Assembly (NCBI RefSeq): GCF_954871325.1
Contig: NC_088776.1
Coordinates: 21,123,508-21,187,507, forward strand
Reading direction: 5' to 3'
From: Gordionus sp. m RMFG-2023
Lineage: Eukaryota > Nematomorpha > Gordioida > Chordodea > Parachordodidae
DNA length: 64,000 nt
Under the pieces are notes generated by a model. That model had not been told where the DNA came from, searched no databases, and saw nothing but the letters and a program-made list of their open reading frames with translations. Below are positions 1 to 12,243 of this stretch, piece after piece. The position numbers and the translations under genes are program-made. Every line of letters starts with the position of its first letter. Position 1 is the first letter of the stretch.

Positions 1-307
1 TATCTAAATTTTTCAATTTTATATTGAATTTTTTATGTAAAATAAAAATATTTGATTTTATTTATTGAAACTAAACGACATATAACATATGTTTTTTATT
101 TTGAGTAATTATAAAGATTAATTTCTATATTTAAATAAATTCGGGCCGGGCTGGGTCGGTAAATTTTTTTAAAAAAAATTTCGGGTTCGGGCCGTGCCGG
201 CAAAACTTTTTAAAAAAATTTCGGGTTAGGGCCGGGCCGGCAAAACTTTTCTATAAAAATTTCGGACCGGGCCGGGCTTGAAAAATTAGGCCCGATGCAG
301 ATCACTA
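1..307. mobile_element. hAT-like MITE, GGGCC-rich family, end fragment cut by window edge
   Basis: Runs of GGGCCGGGC-type sequence alternate with A/T runs. The right end reads, on the minus strand, TAGTGATCTGCATCGGGCC. The same end closes elements at 26832-27145 and 49423-49771, both of which have 8-bp target duplications, so this is a family of short non-autonomous hAT-like elements. The left end lies outside the window. Confidence 0.6.
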
Positions 308-1640
308 CCTGCTACTTTTAAACACATGCATTAACTTTCCAGAACAATTCAATAGAAATGCTTCTGTGAGCCCAACTCTAGAAATTAAATATACATGCTG
401 GAATTGCGATATAATATTAATCTTATTTTAGTGTTTTTCATAAAAAAAACGACTTTCAATTAATGAATATAAATTGGTATTGTATTTGTGAATTGTAATG
501 CAGCTATTTTGTAAATAAGCAAATATAAGAAAAATAAGTAAATAAAAATAGAAAATTATGTATTCCCTTTTAAAATTTATAGCTAGACTGATTTAGAAAC
601 TAAAAATAAAAATACGGATTTGGGTTTTAATATTAATCTAGACCCGACTCGTCTTAAAAATAATATTAATTTCGGGGAGATAAGTTAGTGGAGTTCAATA
701 CTAATGAATGAGTTATAAAAACTTTCTAATTTTTCCTGTCTAAGGCTAGCACGCAAGCTATTTTCTATCAGTCTTAATTTGTTAAAGTTCCTCTCACAGC
801 TACTTGAGGACTTTGATTAATTCAGCGATTATATCTAGCGATTCCTTGATTATCAATATCCAAAAAAAAATTTGGGGTAAAAATAGTATATTTATCCCCA
901 ATGAGGCCTTTATTTTTAGAAAATCTCTCAGCAACTTTTGATTATTTGATCAATTAAAGGTTGAAACACCCTAATTTTATACAGTATTGGGTCTTTCTGG
1001 TTTTGGCTAAATAAAAAATTAAATATCCAGGAATCTTAGATATAACCCATGTTTGAAAATCAGAATTCTCCTAAAGATGTAGTGATAAGTAAATATTAAA
1101 ATGTTATCAGTAGTAGTAGTGTTGTAAAATTGCTGGGTCGGGTCGGCTTGGCCGAAAACCCAGCAAGGTTTGAGCCAAAAAAAACCACTTAAGACCCGAA
1201 CCAACCATCGGGACGCCCCGATGAGTGGGATTGCGTGGCCTTCACTATGAGTAGCTTGCTGGATCAATCTTATGGGTCGGCTCGCTAGGTCATCAAAATT
1301 TATTGAAAATTAAGCTAGTTTGTTTTAAGCCTAGTTAAAAAATTTTGATGCTAAAAAGATGTTCTAAAACCTCGGTCTAGTAATAAATTGGCATTGCCCA
1401 GGCGCGTAACTAATGGGGTAAAGGGAGAAATTTCACCCCCATCGCAAATTTGACTGTTTTCTTTATCATTTTAAGCTAATAAAAATTTTACCCCCCCCTC
1501 CCGTTCACCACCCCCTCCCCAGTTAAAATTTTGCAATATCTATCAGAGTTTAATTATTTACATATAGCTCGCTACTTTGTAGAAATTTACAAAAAACAAA
1601 ATTTAGATTTGGTTCAGATTATTAATTTGACGGAAAATTT
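308..1640. other. Non-coding AT-rich stretch with a GC-richer island and one stray tandem-repeat unit
   Basis: No convincing exon seen. 1125-1295 is richer in G+C (GGGTCGGGTCGGC and a short palindrome around CATCGGGACGCCCCGATG) and may be another MITE remnant. 1322-1401 is one isolated unit of the ~130-bp repeat arrayed at 2725-3900 and 49060-50180. Confidence 0.5.
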
Positions 1641-2520
1641 ATATGAACAGGTAAATAAGAATGAATGTAGATGAATATTTTCATAATATTTATCTAGACG
1701 TTGAATTGAAAGCTAAATCTTATGATATAACACTAATTTAACCTCGTCTAGCACCTAGGCAACTGATGTAATATAAATGTTGACTCAACTGAAGAATTTT
1801 ATAAAATATCTACTTTCATCCCATTCTTAGGTATTTTTTTATCACAAAAAAGTACGGTTTTTAGATAAAAACACAAGTCTTTAGCAATCTTTAAATTTTA
1901 TTATCTTAAAATTCTTCTTCGTTTTCTGATGCCACTATTGGTAAAATTAAATATTTAGGAAAATTGTATTCCTATGATATTGATACTGAAATCAACTTAA
2001 TCAGTGAATTTGAATTTTGGTATAAATATTTACTAAGTTTGCCTATTATATCTAGTGTTGTTAAACGGCTCAATTTGAGCCGATTTTTAAAAACGGCTAA
2101 CTCAATATTTTATCCAGAAAAATATTATGCAAGTCTAAAGATTTTGCTCATAAAGAGCATATAGGATTGAACATCTATTGGTGAAATCTCGAAGCTTAGT
2201 AAATATTTTCCTGGCTATAATGTTGAGTTAGCCGTTTTTAAAAATCGGCTCAAATCGAGTCGTATATCTAAACATGCTATTGATGCGCTCAATCGGTGTA
2301 AGGAAATCTTGGCTCAATTTCCAAATATTTTGAATATTTGCCTATTATAACATGTACGAATGAAAGGACCTTTTCCAACTTGAGAAGGTTGAAAACTTAT
2401 TTACGAAATACTACTTCCGAATCTCGGCTAAATGGGTTAGCTCTGTTAAATAACCAGAGAGATTTTGTTCCAACGACAAACGAAATTCTTGATATGTCGC
2501 ATTATAATTATAGTATTTAA
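1640..2520 (+). pseudogene. hAT transposase remnant (ZMYM1/DUF4371-type), C-terminal half
   Basis: Pieces of a hAT transposase lie in order on the plus strand. 1680-1830 encodes a degraded PRLAPRQ...STEEFYKISTF stretch. About 1964-2052 encodes EINLISEFEFWYKYLLSLPI. After an insertion (2055-2262) the frame resumes with KHAIDALNRCKEI. 2338-2520 encodes the dimerisation region: TNERTFSNLRRLKTYLR, then SRLNGLALLN and VPTTNEILD. That last block is the typical end of ZMYM1-like hAT transposases. The reading frame shifts between the pieces, so this is a fossil, not a gene. No terminal repeats were found for it. Confidence 0.75.
2055..2262. mobile_element. MITE with ~44-bp inverted repeats inside the hAT transposase, TSD TATATCTA
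   Basis: Arms at 2061-2104 and 2222-2262 are inverted repeats built on AACGGCTCAATTTGAGCCG and GCCGTTTTTAAAAATCGGC. The insert is bounded by TATATCTA at 2047-2054 and again at 2263-2270. Removing the insert plus one copy restores the transposase frame (LPIISKHAIDAL). The left end, GTGTTGTTAAACGG, belongs to the TAGTGTTGTTAA family seen elsewhere; the right end lacks the matching AACAACAC and may be truncated. Confidence 0.8.
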
Positions 2521-2724
2521 TAAATTTTTTATAAAATATTGTATTGATAAGAAGTTACAAAAACTTGTTTTTCAAAATTTTTCTAGTCAATATTTTATAC
2601 ACACTACAATTAGTAATTTCAATAAAAAAAATTATTCTATTTATATTGTATGAGAATTTAAGCTGAGGCTAGTTTTTAAAGCAAATTTTATAAAAAAAAA
2701 TGACACTAAACTTTATTTCAATTA

Positions 2725-3900
2725 GGCCACTGGCATTGCCATTATATTTTATTCCAACAGGAAATAAAGAAAAATTTTTAAACATTGTTTTAAGCCTAGT
2801 TTGAAATTTTTAGTACTAAAAAGATGTTCTAAAACCTTTGTGTTTAGCAATAAATTGGCACTGCCCTCATATTTTATTCCCGAGGAAAAAAAATTAAAAA
2901 AAATTTTTTAAACTTTGTTTTAAGCCAAAGTTAAAAGTTTTTTTTTAACTAGAAAGATGTTACCTTTGGGTCTAAGTAATAGACATTGCCATCATATTTT
3001 ACTCCATAAGGGAAAAAAAATTATGAAATTTAAAAAAAATTTGTTATAAGCCTAGTTAAAAGGTTTTTTTTATACTAGAAAGATGTTCTAAAACCTTTGG
3101 GTCTAGTAATAAATTAGCACTGCCATTATATTTTACTCCATAAGGGAAAAAAATTTATGAAAATTTAAAAAATATTTGTTTTAAGCCTGGTCGAAAGTTT
3201 TTGATATTAGAAAGATTTTCTAAAACCTTTGGGTCTAGTAATAAATTATCACTGTCATTATATTTTACTCTGCGAGCCTAGTTAAGGGTTTTTAATACTA
3301 GAAAGATGTTCTAAAACATTGGGTTCATAAAGAAATTTCTAGTGCCATTATTTTTTAACCCATGAGTAAAATTTAGAATTATAAAAAAAAATTATATATA
3401 TTTATGTTTGCGCATTAAAAGGTACATCATATTGGAAAGAAGTTCCAAAACCATTGGGACTAGTATTAAATTGATACAGCTTTTCAATTTATTTCCACGA
3501 GGAAAATTAAATATAAAATTTTACTTTGTTATGAAGCTAGTTAAAAAGTTTTTGATACTACAAAGATTTTCTATGACCTTTGGTTTCTTAGAGAGATTTC
3601 TTTGCCATTATTTTTATAATTCCTTGCGTTAAATGTAGAAATATTAAAAAAATATATATTTATGTTTTGAACCCAGTAGAAAGTTGGAATTCTAGTAATA
3701 AGTTCTCACTGTCATTTTATTTTAATCCACGAGGTAAGTAAATTTTGAAAATTTTTAATAAACTTTGTTTTGAGCCTAGATAATAGGTTTGATATTAAAT
3801 AAAGGCTATAAAATCCGAGTACCTAGTAAAAATTAAAATTGCTATATTTTTTATTCCTTTTTTTTAACTTGAGTTTAGTTTAAAATTTTTGTTATTAGAA
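2725..3900. repeat. Tandem array of a ~125-134-bp unit, about eight degenerate copies
   Basis: Each unit contains TTTTAAGCCTAGTTAAAAG, GATGTTCTAAAACCTTTGGG and AATTGGCACTGCCATTATAT. Landmarks fall at about 2732, 2857, 2982, 3116 and 3248, giving a spacing of 125-134 bp. Copies become more diverged towards 3900. ORFs within it are chance. The same unit forms a second array at 49060-50180 in the same orientation. Confidence 0.85.
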
Positions 3901-5035
3901 ATGAGTGGTATAACATTTGAAATTGGCAGTGGAAAAGAAATGACTAGAGAAATTATCAGTGGATCCTGTTAATTAGAATATAAAAAAATTTCTTTTTAAA
4001 TTTATTTAATGACCTTTTTTTCTTTTGTGAAATATATTTTGTGCGACCTTTAAAAAAATTTGTATAAGTAAAACGTTAAAATAACTTTTCTTAAAGTAAC
4101 CTTAAAACAAATTGTAAATTGTGACTTTTCTTAAAGTAACCTTAAAACAAATTGTAAATTGTATATATATGTAAATAGTATTAAAATAATAATATATATA
4201 ATTGTAAAATTTTCAATATCTTCAGTAGTAATAGTAATAAAAATAAAGATAAATTAAATAAAAGATTTAAAATAAATTTTTTTCTTTTTCTTTACCTGCC
4301 TTCTAGATCCCATTTTAAAATTTAAGACACTACGATATATAAATTTAATCTAAAATAGATCTTAGATTTTCCATCTATATGTTAAAAATATTTTGAAATA
4401 TTTAACTATTATAAATTCTAATATCAAATTTGGAAAATGTTTGTAGGACAAATAATTTTTAACAAATTTTGAACTATCTTATTTTTTTTACAAATATTTA
4501 TAATGTGTTTTACAAATATTTCTGACGTCTAGATATTATTTAAATCATGATTAGTAAGGCGAGTGTTAGTGAAGCTTGCTAAATCCCAAGATACTTTCTA
4601 ACACTAATTAAATTATTATTTAAATTTATATTTTATCTTTGGTAATTGTGTGGATAACTTATCCGAAATTACTTAAGATATAACCAACAATTACAAAGGA
4701 CCTATAATAATTTATCCTAATTTATAAACTTTCGAAATTTTATTTTAATTTTTTTTATATATTTTGTTTTATTGTAATTTAATAATAAATTTAAATATGG
4801 TTTATGACCGCATTAGATTGTTTGAATAACTTTATATTAGGCAATCAACTTGAGAGATTGACAACATTATAGCTTATATATTTAAATTTAGATGGGCCAA
4901 TATTTATTCTAAATTGGTTTAATTTTTTTTTTATCTAAAATGCATCCCACAACAGTCAAAAGCATAATATGTGTGCTTTATAATATTATAACAAATCATT
5001 GCCAAAACAGATTTTAAAAAAGTTACACGGATGAT
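3901..5035. other. AT-rich non-coding stretch with a 40-bp direct duplication
   Basis: Nothing gene-like was seen. At 4084-4163 a 40-bp segment beginning ACTTTTCTTAAAGTAACC occurs twice in tandem with almost no change, so the duplication is recent. Confidence 0.5.
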
Positions 5036-5236
5036 TAGGTGGTGTTTATGCAGACCCCAAGATCCAAAAAAACCCTTATAACTCATGAACTAATCTACAA
5101 AGTCAAAATTAATTTTTCACATTAATACTTTACCTAAAAATGTTAATAAGCTATTAGAAGATTTAGACCAAATATCGAAAGAATATTAAGAAATAATGTT
5201 TTTAAAATGTCAGGGGTCTGCATAGTCCCATCTGTG
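5036..5236. mobile_element. Small inverted-repeat element (MITE-like)
   Basis: TATGCAGACCCC at about 5047 is repeated in inverted orientation as GGGGTCTGCATA at about 5215. The distance of ~170 bp and the AT-rich interior fit a MITE. No target duplication was established. Confidence 0.4.
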
Positions 5237-6165
5237 CAACGAAGAGTTAAAAATAGTTATTATCATTTCCAAAAAGAAAATGAGTGGGGGGTGGGGGTCA
5301 TAAATATAAAAATTTTAATTCCTAATTAATAGCATCTCTTAAGATCTAAATGTTTTTAAAATTTTGTCCGATAATATTCTTAAACACGAATATTATGTTT
5401 TTGGTAGTTGTGGGATGTATATTAGATAAAAAAAATTTAAACGTCAATCTATATTTATATACCAGCTGTTTATCATCAAACGATCAAGCTGAAAGTTTTT
5501 TACTGGGCTCAAAACATAAATATATAATTTTATTCTACATTTATACTTTTTACGCATGTAGTTAAAAAGTAATGGCATTAGAAATTTCTTACTAAAATAA
5601 TGAGTTAGTCATTTTTAAAAAACGACTCAATTAGAACATATACGAGAAACGATAAATTCTAGGATTCTAGGCTTTTCTTATTAATGATTTCCTTTGAAAG
5701 AGAATTATTTATGAAAATTTAACTAGAAGAAACTTTCGTTTATTTGCGCTAAAGTTCAAAATTAATGATATTTAATCGCTTAAAAATTATATCATTCTTT
5801 TAATTTATCTAAATTTTTTTTGGAAATTTATATTTGCAATATGCCTGATTTTATATGCACAATAAATGTTATTATCGGCAATATGATTTGTATTATTTAG
5901 ATTTTATAGCTATATGTAACAGTTTTATCCGAAATCAATATGATTTTTACCATATTTTAGTTGTATTAAGATCTATAAAAAATAAAAATATTATTTGAAC
6001 ATTATATTTAAACTTTAGAACTGGTTTTTTATATTTGTTCATAGCATAATATTTATTCGAAAACTTTAAGGAAAAACATGAATTAAGCCCATTTTTATAA
6101 AATATTATTTGAAAAATGTTGTGCAGATTTAATTCAAAGCATTTCCACATTTAATAATTCATTCA
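5237..6165. other. AT-rich non-coding stretch
   Basis: Only short low-complexity ORFs. At about 5605-5640 there is a partial copy of the GTTAGYCGTTTTTAAAAA motif seen in the TAGTGTTGTTAA MITE family. Confidence 0.4.
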
Positions 6166-6169
6166 TTCA

Positions 6170-6560
6170 TTACCACGCCAGAAATTGCACGAAATGCAAT
6201 TTCCTCACCCACCAGGAGTTGACGCGTGCATCATGTATTTTCACTAGTATATAGATCCCATACATGATGTCTACCCGTTATTATAGTGGACGGTACCACT
6301 ATGTAGCCAGCTAGCAAAGTGAAGAAGGGAGAAGTACGAAAGTGGTGATGTATTAGTTTCGTTACCTGCAGAATAGTGTTAAGAAATATAATGTCATGTA
6401 ATAATGTTCCTGAATCCTGATATGGTTATTTAGTGAGGCAACAAAAAATAATAACTCTTATATCTTGGTGAATATTGAGAGTTTAAGTTAAGTTTGCATG
6501 ATGAGTCTCTTCCTTGTTTGTTGTTCGGTGTGTCGATATCGTGTGTCCTGTAGAATAATT
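6170..6560. other. Higher-complexity island with nested small palindromes, function unknown
   Basis: About 390 bp with near-balanced composition in an otherwise AT-rich area. It includes GAAATTGCA and TGCAATTTC around a 5-nt spacer (6180-6203), and ATCATGTAT / ATACATGAT at about 6232 and 6260. No long ORF on either strand and no family recognised. It could be an untranslated exon, a regulatory region or an unknown repeat. Confidence 0.3.
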
Positions 6561-6791
6561 TATTTTGAAAATAAAATTATTTGACTCAAAAAATTGTTAA
6601 AATAACATATTTATATATTCTTATTAATTTTTACAAGTTAAATAATTTTGCACAACACTGTAATATCTGGTTTTATATTTTTTTGGAAAATAATAATTAT
6701 TATTAAAATTATATTTTTTAAAATATATTATTCAACTTTATTAATAGTATTTTAATTTAATATTTATTTATTTCTTCACAATCCCACATAG

Positions 6792-6997
6792 AGTTGTTAA
6801 AAAGTCCGATTTGTGTTTTCAAAACGGCAAGATTTTAGCTAAAATAATATTATGTATGCATCGAGATTTGGCAAATAGATGTCCAAATATTTCTGCCTGC
6901 TATGTGCAAAATTTTTAACTTACAAAATGTTGTTTTGGCTATAATCATGGGTCCTTTTTTAAAATCGACCCGAATCGGACTTTTTAACAACACTCCC
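6792..6997. mobile_element. MITE of the TAGTGTTGTTAA family
   Basis: Left end GTTGTTAAAAAGTCCGATT and right end AATCGGACTTTTTAACAAC are inverted repeats about 205 bp apart. The interior GATTTTAGCTAAAATAATAT matches the element at 55982 and a fragment at about 20935. Confidence 0.75.
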
Positions 6998-6999
6998 AC

Positions 7000-8850
7000 C
7001 CCACCCTTATTTTTTCTTTTACTTTATAATATAGAATATAATTTGTAATTTCGGTAAGTGGGAACATTGTGAGCCATTATTTTTCGTTATTTTTATTTTT
7101 TAATTTTTTACGTAAAAATAAAAAAAACATATAAGGAAAAGGAATGATCAACAAAAAAATTATAGCAAAATAAAAATAAATACGACATAAATAGTTTTTA
7201 AAAAAAGTGAAGGAAAAGATATCGATATCTTGAATGAGGAGATTGTTATACCCCCTACTTTTTTTTATTCTCCAGAATACTCCAATATAAATGGTCTAAA
7301 AGCATTGGAGAAATGGGTACAATTTTTTAGAAATAATAATAAATCCCCAAAAAGATATCCGTTTTATCTATTTTAATTTTACTTTAATGTCCTCTTAAAA
7401 ATATTTTTTATAACATTTTTTTCATGTATCCCCATCATATTTATCTAAATTCGTTCAGCTTGATTTAAAACTTATTATCACTCAAAAATACGATGCATTT
7501 TTTATTTCCTTATGTCATTTCTTAAAATATATGAAGCCTTAAAATCTTCCTTTCTTTCTATTAACAATATACCAATTATCAGATGCATACCTGTGATTTG
7601 CCTTTTCCTTGATGTATATGTTTCATTAAAAAATTAATCAGTTGAAAAATAAAATTAAATCAGTTATTGAAATGTTAAACCATTTAAAATCATTAAAATA
7701 TTTGTTAACCGAAAGAAATATGAAATATTTTTTTAAAGGCAAAAGTTAATATTTGAAATAAATATAATAAAAATGAATAAAAAATCAAGGTAGATGCATT
7801 GAAAGATATGATAGACATTGCATTTAATTTTAATGGGTTGATCTTAGGTCAGAATCTTTAAAAGTGCCAAATAGTCACATTTATAAAAGTCTATAGATTT
7901 TTTAAATAATAAAAATGTTTCTATAAATGAGTCAAATAACCAATTGCAACCTTAAATTGTTTATTTTAAATAAAATGAGGTGCGTTGAATATACAAAACT
8001 TCCTCTTTACCAATGGGTCTAGTATTTTAATGATATTTCAATACTCGAATATGTAAACTGCCAATTATAGCAAGTTTCAATTTTCCTAGCTAATGCTAAC
8101 GTTGAAAATTTTTTTTCTTTAATCAATAGTCAATGGACAAAGGGGAATAGTAGAATTTAAATCATCATATGCATGCAATACCATTTTAAGTGGTTTTGTC
8201 CAGATTTCTTTAAAATTTTTAGAAAAAGGCCAAATATATTATGAAAAATATCTGCAAGTGAAAAATATGGAAGAAAAAAAAACAACGATAAAAACGAAAA
8301 TAAATAATAATATAAAAAAATCTTTAATTTTAACATAAAGTAACGCATTACTTATGTACAAATTTTATTATCGGTTCTTTCTTACATTATTATAATACAC
8401 ATTAACTTAATAGTTTTGTTTTATTAACACTAACTAAAAATGATTAACATTGTAAAATGATTGGTTTTTTTTATTATTTTAGATGATATAGAATGCCTGA
8501 TAAAAAATAAGAAGAGATACAAAAATAAATGTAATTTATATATTTTAATTCACATTGAATATTAGAGAATTATAAAATTATGAACTTAATAAAAGATAAA
8601 TAAAAGACACATCTCACCAATTCTTAAAGATGAATAAAAGATTCTTCTCACCAAATCTTTTATTTGCAAGATTTAATGTAATTTATATATAAATGCAATT
8701 TATTAAATGTCTTCTATGATCAATTTAATTTTAAATTCATTTTAATTCCTTATTTAAATTACATAAAAAAATATGTAGTTAAACTTTATTTCAAATTTAT
8801 ATAAAAATTATTGATTAAATATAAAATACACAAGTTAAAATAATAATAAA
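7000..8850. other. AT-rich non-coding stretch
   Basis: No exon, RNA gene or bounded repeat was recognised on either strand; the ORFs here are short and of biased composition. Confidence 0.4.
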
Positions 8851-8852
8851 AA

Positions 8853-9272
8853 TATCGTCGGTCTAGAATTGAAGTGCTCCACTAGACATTTTTAAAATTT
8901 TTGAGTTAGAAGTGGATAATAACTTATTTATTCCAATATATATATAATAAAAACTAGATTAAAAAATATTAATTTTTGTCAAAGTTATTGTCAAAATTGT
9001 TCAAAACATTTTCCTATATTTTATTTTAAACTTTAATGTTGATTTTCTCATTTTAAACATTCAAAATTTTTGAGTTAGAAGTGGATAATAACTTATTTAT
9101 TCCCAAAATATATAAAAATAAAAACTAGATTAAAAAATATTAATTTTTGCCAAAGTTATTGTTAAAATTGATCAATAAATATTTCTTATATATTTTATTT
9201 TAAACTTTAATGTTGATTTTCTCATTTTAAACATTTGCTCAAGTGAAGCACTCCAATTCTAGACCGACGATA
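8853..9272. mobile_element. MITE with internal ~175-bp tandem duplication
   Basis: Ends are inverted repeats: TATCGTCGGTCTAGAATTG at the left and CAATTCTAGACCGACGATA at the right, extended by a gapped AGTGCTCCACT match. Inside, a ~175-bp segment starting near TTTTTGAGTTAGAAGTGG is present twice (about 8896-9060 and 9061-9235). The superfamily was not determined. Confidence 0.75.
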
Positions 9273-9308
9273 TATACATCTATAAAATATGTGATTGAGC
9301 TAAGTAGT

Positions 9309-9455
9309 GTATTAGTAATTTGCATCGGGCCTAATTTATCACGCCTTGCCCGGATCTTTTTTAAGAAATAGGCCCGACCCAGCCACCGAAATTATTTTTC
9401 AAAAATAGACCCTTGCTCGTGCCGGGTACATGCCTGGGTAGGATTTGCAGATCTC
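9309..9455. mobile_element. hAT-like MITE of the TAGTGATCTGCA family, short copy
   Basis: Starts TAGTAATTTGCATCGGGCC, the terminus of the elements at 26832 and 49423, and closes at TTTGCAGATCTCA. GC-rich GGCCCGA blocks lie between. No target duplication was found. Confidence 0.5.
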
Positions 9456-9836
9456 AATGGTATATAACATGTAATATGAAATTCGTTATCCGACCGAAGG
9501 CGATCTTGCCAGGGTTAGTCGGAGCTATATTTGTCAAATTCATCATATGTCCGAAAATAATTGTAAATGAATTTATAAAATATCATGAGATAACCCAAAC
9601 ACTTACATAAATTTATACCTTTATAAATTTGTTTAAATATTTTATACATTTATCTCAAGATAGATTCTAGTAAAAGTAAATTTTTGCCCCAACAAGCCCC
9701 TTGTTATGTTTTCTGTAAAATTATCAAGAGAGGTTAAGACAGAGCCTGTTATCTAAAATCAAAATATATTTTAAAAAATAATAATGTACTGAACCCCGGA
9801 GTCACCATTGTCTTTTTAAATGATATCTAAAATTCA
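9456..9836. other. Non-coding AT-rich stretch
   Basis: Nothing supported; it ends at the left target duplication of the hAT element that follows. Confidence 0.4.
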
Positions 9837-12235
9837 CAGGCGAGTACGCAGGAATTTGTCTGGGGGGGGGGGGGGATAATAAAATTTTTTAAGAAATATT
9901 ATTGTTAATTAAAAATACTAAGCATAAATTTATTAGGACTAAAAACTATTCTAATACACAATTTTAAATTAATGTGAATTACAAAAAAAATTTACATATA
10001 AACCGGCATTGAAAAACTATAAAATAAATGTGAATTATAAAATATAAAGTGAATATAACCACGATATGAATCACTTAAATGACCCAAAATTGAAATTTGA
10101 ATTTTTTGAGCCTTTACAATATATAAAGTATAAAAAATTTAAATGTTGGGAATATAAATTAATACATAAAATATTTCTTAGGAATAATTATATTTTGTAT
10201 GTTGTTATATTCGCTTTGTGAATATGTGATCGACGATTGTTAAGTATTAATTTGAATATAAATTATATTTTTATATAATTTGTTAGTTTGTGTATATGTG
10301 ATCGACGATTGTTAAATATTAAATTGAATATGCAGTCTAGGAATTTATTTTTTTATGAACTTGAATAGACTTGTAATTTTAATTATTTTTTATGAATACT
10401 TGTAATTTTTATTATTTTTTATGAATTTTTAATATACTTGTAATTTTTTTTGCATATTAAAAAAATGTATATAAATGAAAAAATTTTAAAATAAAAGTCA
10501 GTGTATGGTTCTATAATTCAAGAAACTTATTTTTGTGGTATAAATTTCGAGATTTGGTTTCGTAAGATTTTACCGAATTATTTAATTTTTATTTTTAATT
10601 AATACTAGGTTCCATTAAATTCATTAAGTCTCTTCCACGAGCCTTCGACAATTTGATTACAATTCAAATAAGGAATTGTAACATAAGTTTTGAGCTAATT
10701 TTTCAATTATCTATCCTTGCTTGGCGTTAAATGCCTATGAATATTCAAAAGATCCAAATCATTTTATCTACTTTCAGAAGTTGTATTTCATAGGTATGTT
10801 TTTAAGAGACTTGCCGGCCCGGCCACAGAGCCGGACCGTATTTTAATTTTTTTTAAACATACCCGGGCCGGGCCCGAAATTTTTTAAAAAAAAACACCCA
10901 GGCTGGGCCTGAAAATTTTTTTAAAAAAAATATCCGGGCCGAGCTTTATATTTTAAAACCAAATATTTGAAATCGCCATTATTAGCTATAAAAATCAAAA
11001 ATAAATATAATTTTTTTTTAAAAAAAAACCCGGGCCGAAAAAATTTTTTAAAAAAATCTTGGATGTGCCCTGCAAATGGTACCTCTTGCAGGGCTCTGTT
11101 ATTTTTCTTAAAAAAGAGAATGTTCTCTCATTAGTTTACTAATAGGAAGAGTTGCTAATATATTTATATAACCATTTTGATACATTGGGTATATAATCTA
11201 AAATGTGTTTGAAATAATGCAAGGCATACATAATATTTTTTGGGACCGTATCAACCATAGTTAATCTTTTATTCATAGTTATTCAGCTAATAAGGCATCA
11301 TAAGATATTTTAACATCTTCATGATAAAAATCTAACAAATATTTATTTTTTTTCCTATCACCATCTGAAAAAGTATTGAAAGGCTTTTGTGGAAGTAATA
11401 TTTGCGGATTTGTAAGTGCTGCTTGATGAATTAAAAACCATTCATTTATTTGGGTTATAAATGTATCTAAGAGAGGGGACATTTGTTTTATAATACTCTT
11501 CTACTGATCGAGCTTGCTTGCTGCAAGTCGAGGGGGACAAATATTAAACACGTATAGCTCTGCTTTTGACTCAACAATAACATATAAAATATGAAATTCT
11601 TCATCAACATTAGCTCTAATTACCTTGTGGTCTAATAAATGCTCTCCGCTATTCTCATCTCTTAATCAAGTCAATGTCATGTTTTGAAAAGTATTACATA
11701 AAATAGTTGTATAATTAAATAACACATTCTAATGAGAAAAAAAATTTGGAATAAGTATTGAATCCACTAATTTTCTTGCTTCTGAGGAAATATTTCTTTC
11801 AAGCCATTGTGATATTTCAGTAATAGCATTAATAATCGGCTCTTCTAACTCCATAAAAGCTGTTACTGCTTGATGGCGGTGGCTCGATCTCGTAGGACAG
11901 GCTTGCAATTTCTTTCTCCCTGTTTGACAAGGAGTTTCAGAGATAATTATTATTTGACTAGAAATTTAGATGAATAATACGTCAATAAATTTGAAAATAA
12001 AAAGTAAATTATGCTAAGGAAAACTTGAATTTGTAATTAATTGATAAAATAACTTAGTAGATGAATATGATAAAATAAATAAATGTAATTAAATATATAT
12101 ATATGAGATAGGAATAAATATTAACAAATATAAATTAATATTAACAATAATATTTTTGTAAAATATAATCCGGCATCTGCATTTTTTATCTTTGGTTGAG
12201 GGGGGGGGGTGCTTCCCCCGCTGCGTACGCGCCTG
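9837..12235 (-). mobile_element. hAT element (ZMYM1/DUF4371-type) with perfect 8-bp TSD
   Basis: Termini are inverted repeats, CAGGCGAGTACGCAGG at the left and CTGCGTACGCGCCTG at the right, each followed inward by a G run. The element is flanked by AAAATTCA at 9829-9836 and 12236-12243, an exact 8-bp duplication typical of hAT insertion. The interior carries transposase remains on the minus strand: about 11900 down to 11750 encodes CPTRSSHRHQAVTAFMELEE...ITEISQWLERNI, the TRWSxR region of ZMYM1-like hATs, and 11482-11279 encodes an open 67-residue stretch beginning MSPLLDTFITQINEWF. The coding sequence is broken by stops and frame changes. A GC-rich MITE is inserted at 10804-11098. A shorter paralogue lies at 33852-35346. 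Confidence 0.85.
10804..11098. mobile_element. Nested GC-rich hAT-like MITE (CAGAGACCTGCAG family)
   Basis: Left end AAGAGACTTGCCGGCCCGG, right end CTCTTGCAGGGCTCTG. Better preserved relatives at 34250-34529 and 61080-61224 show the consensus end CAGAGACCTGCAG. The interior alternates GGGCCGGGC with A/T runs. It sits at the same place in this hAT as the copy in the 33.9-kb hAT. Confidence 0.75.
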
Positions 12236-12243
12236 AAAATTCA

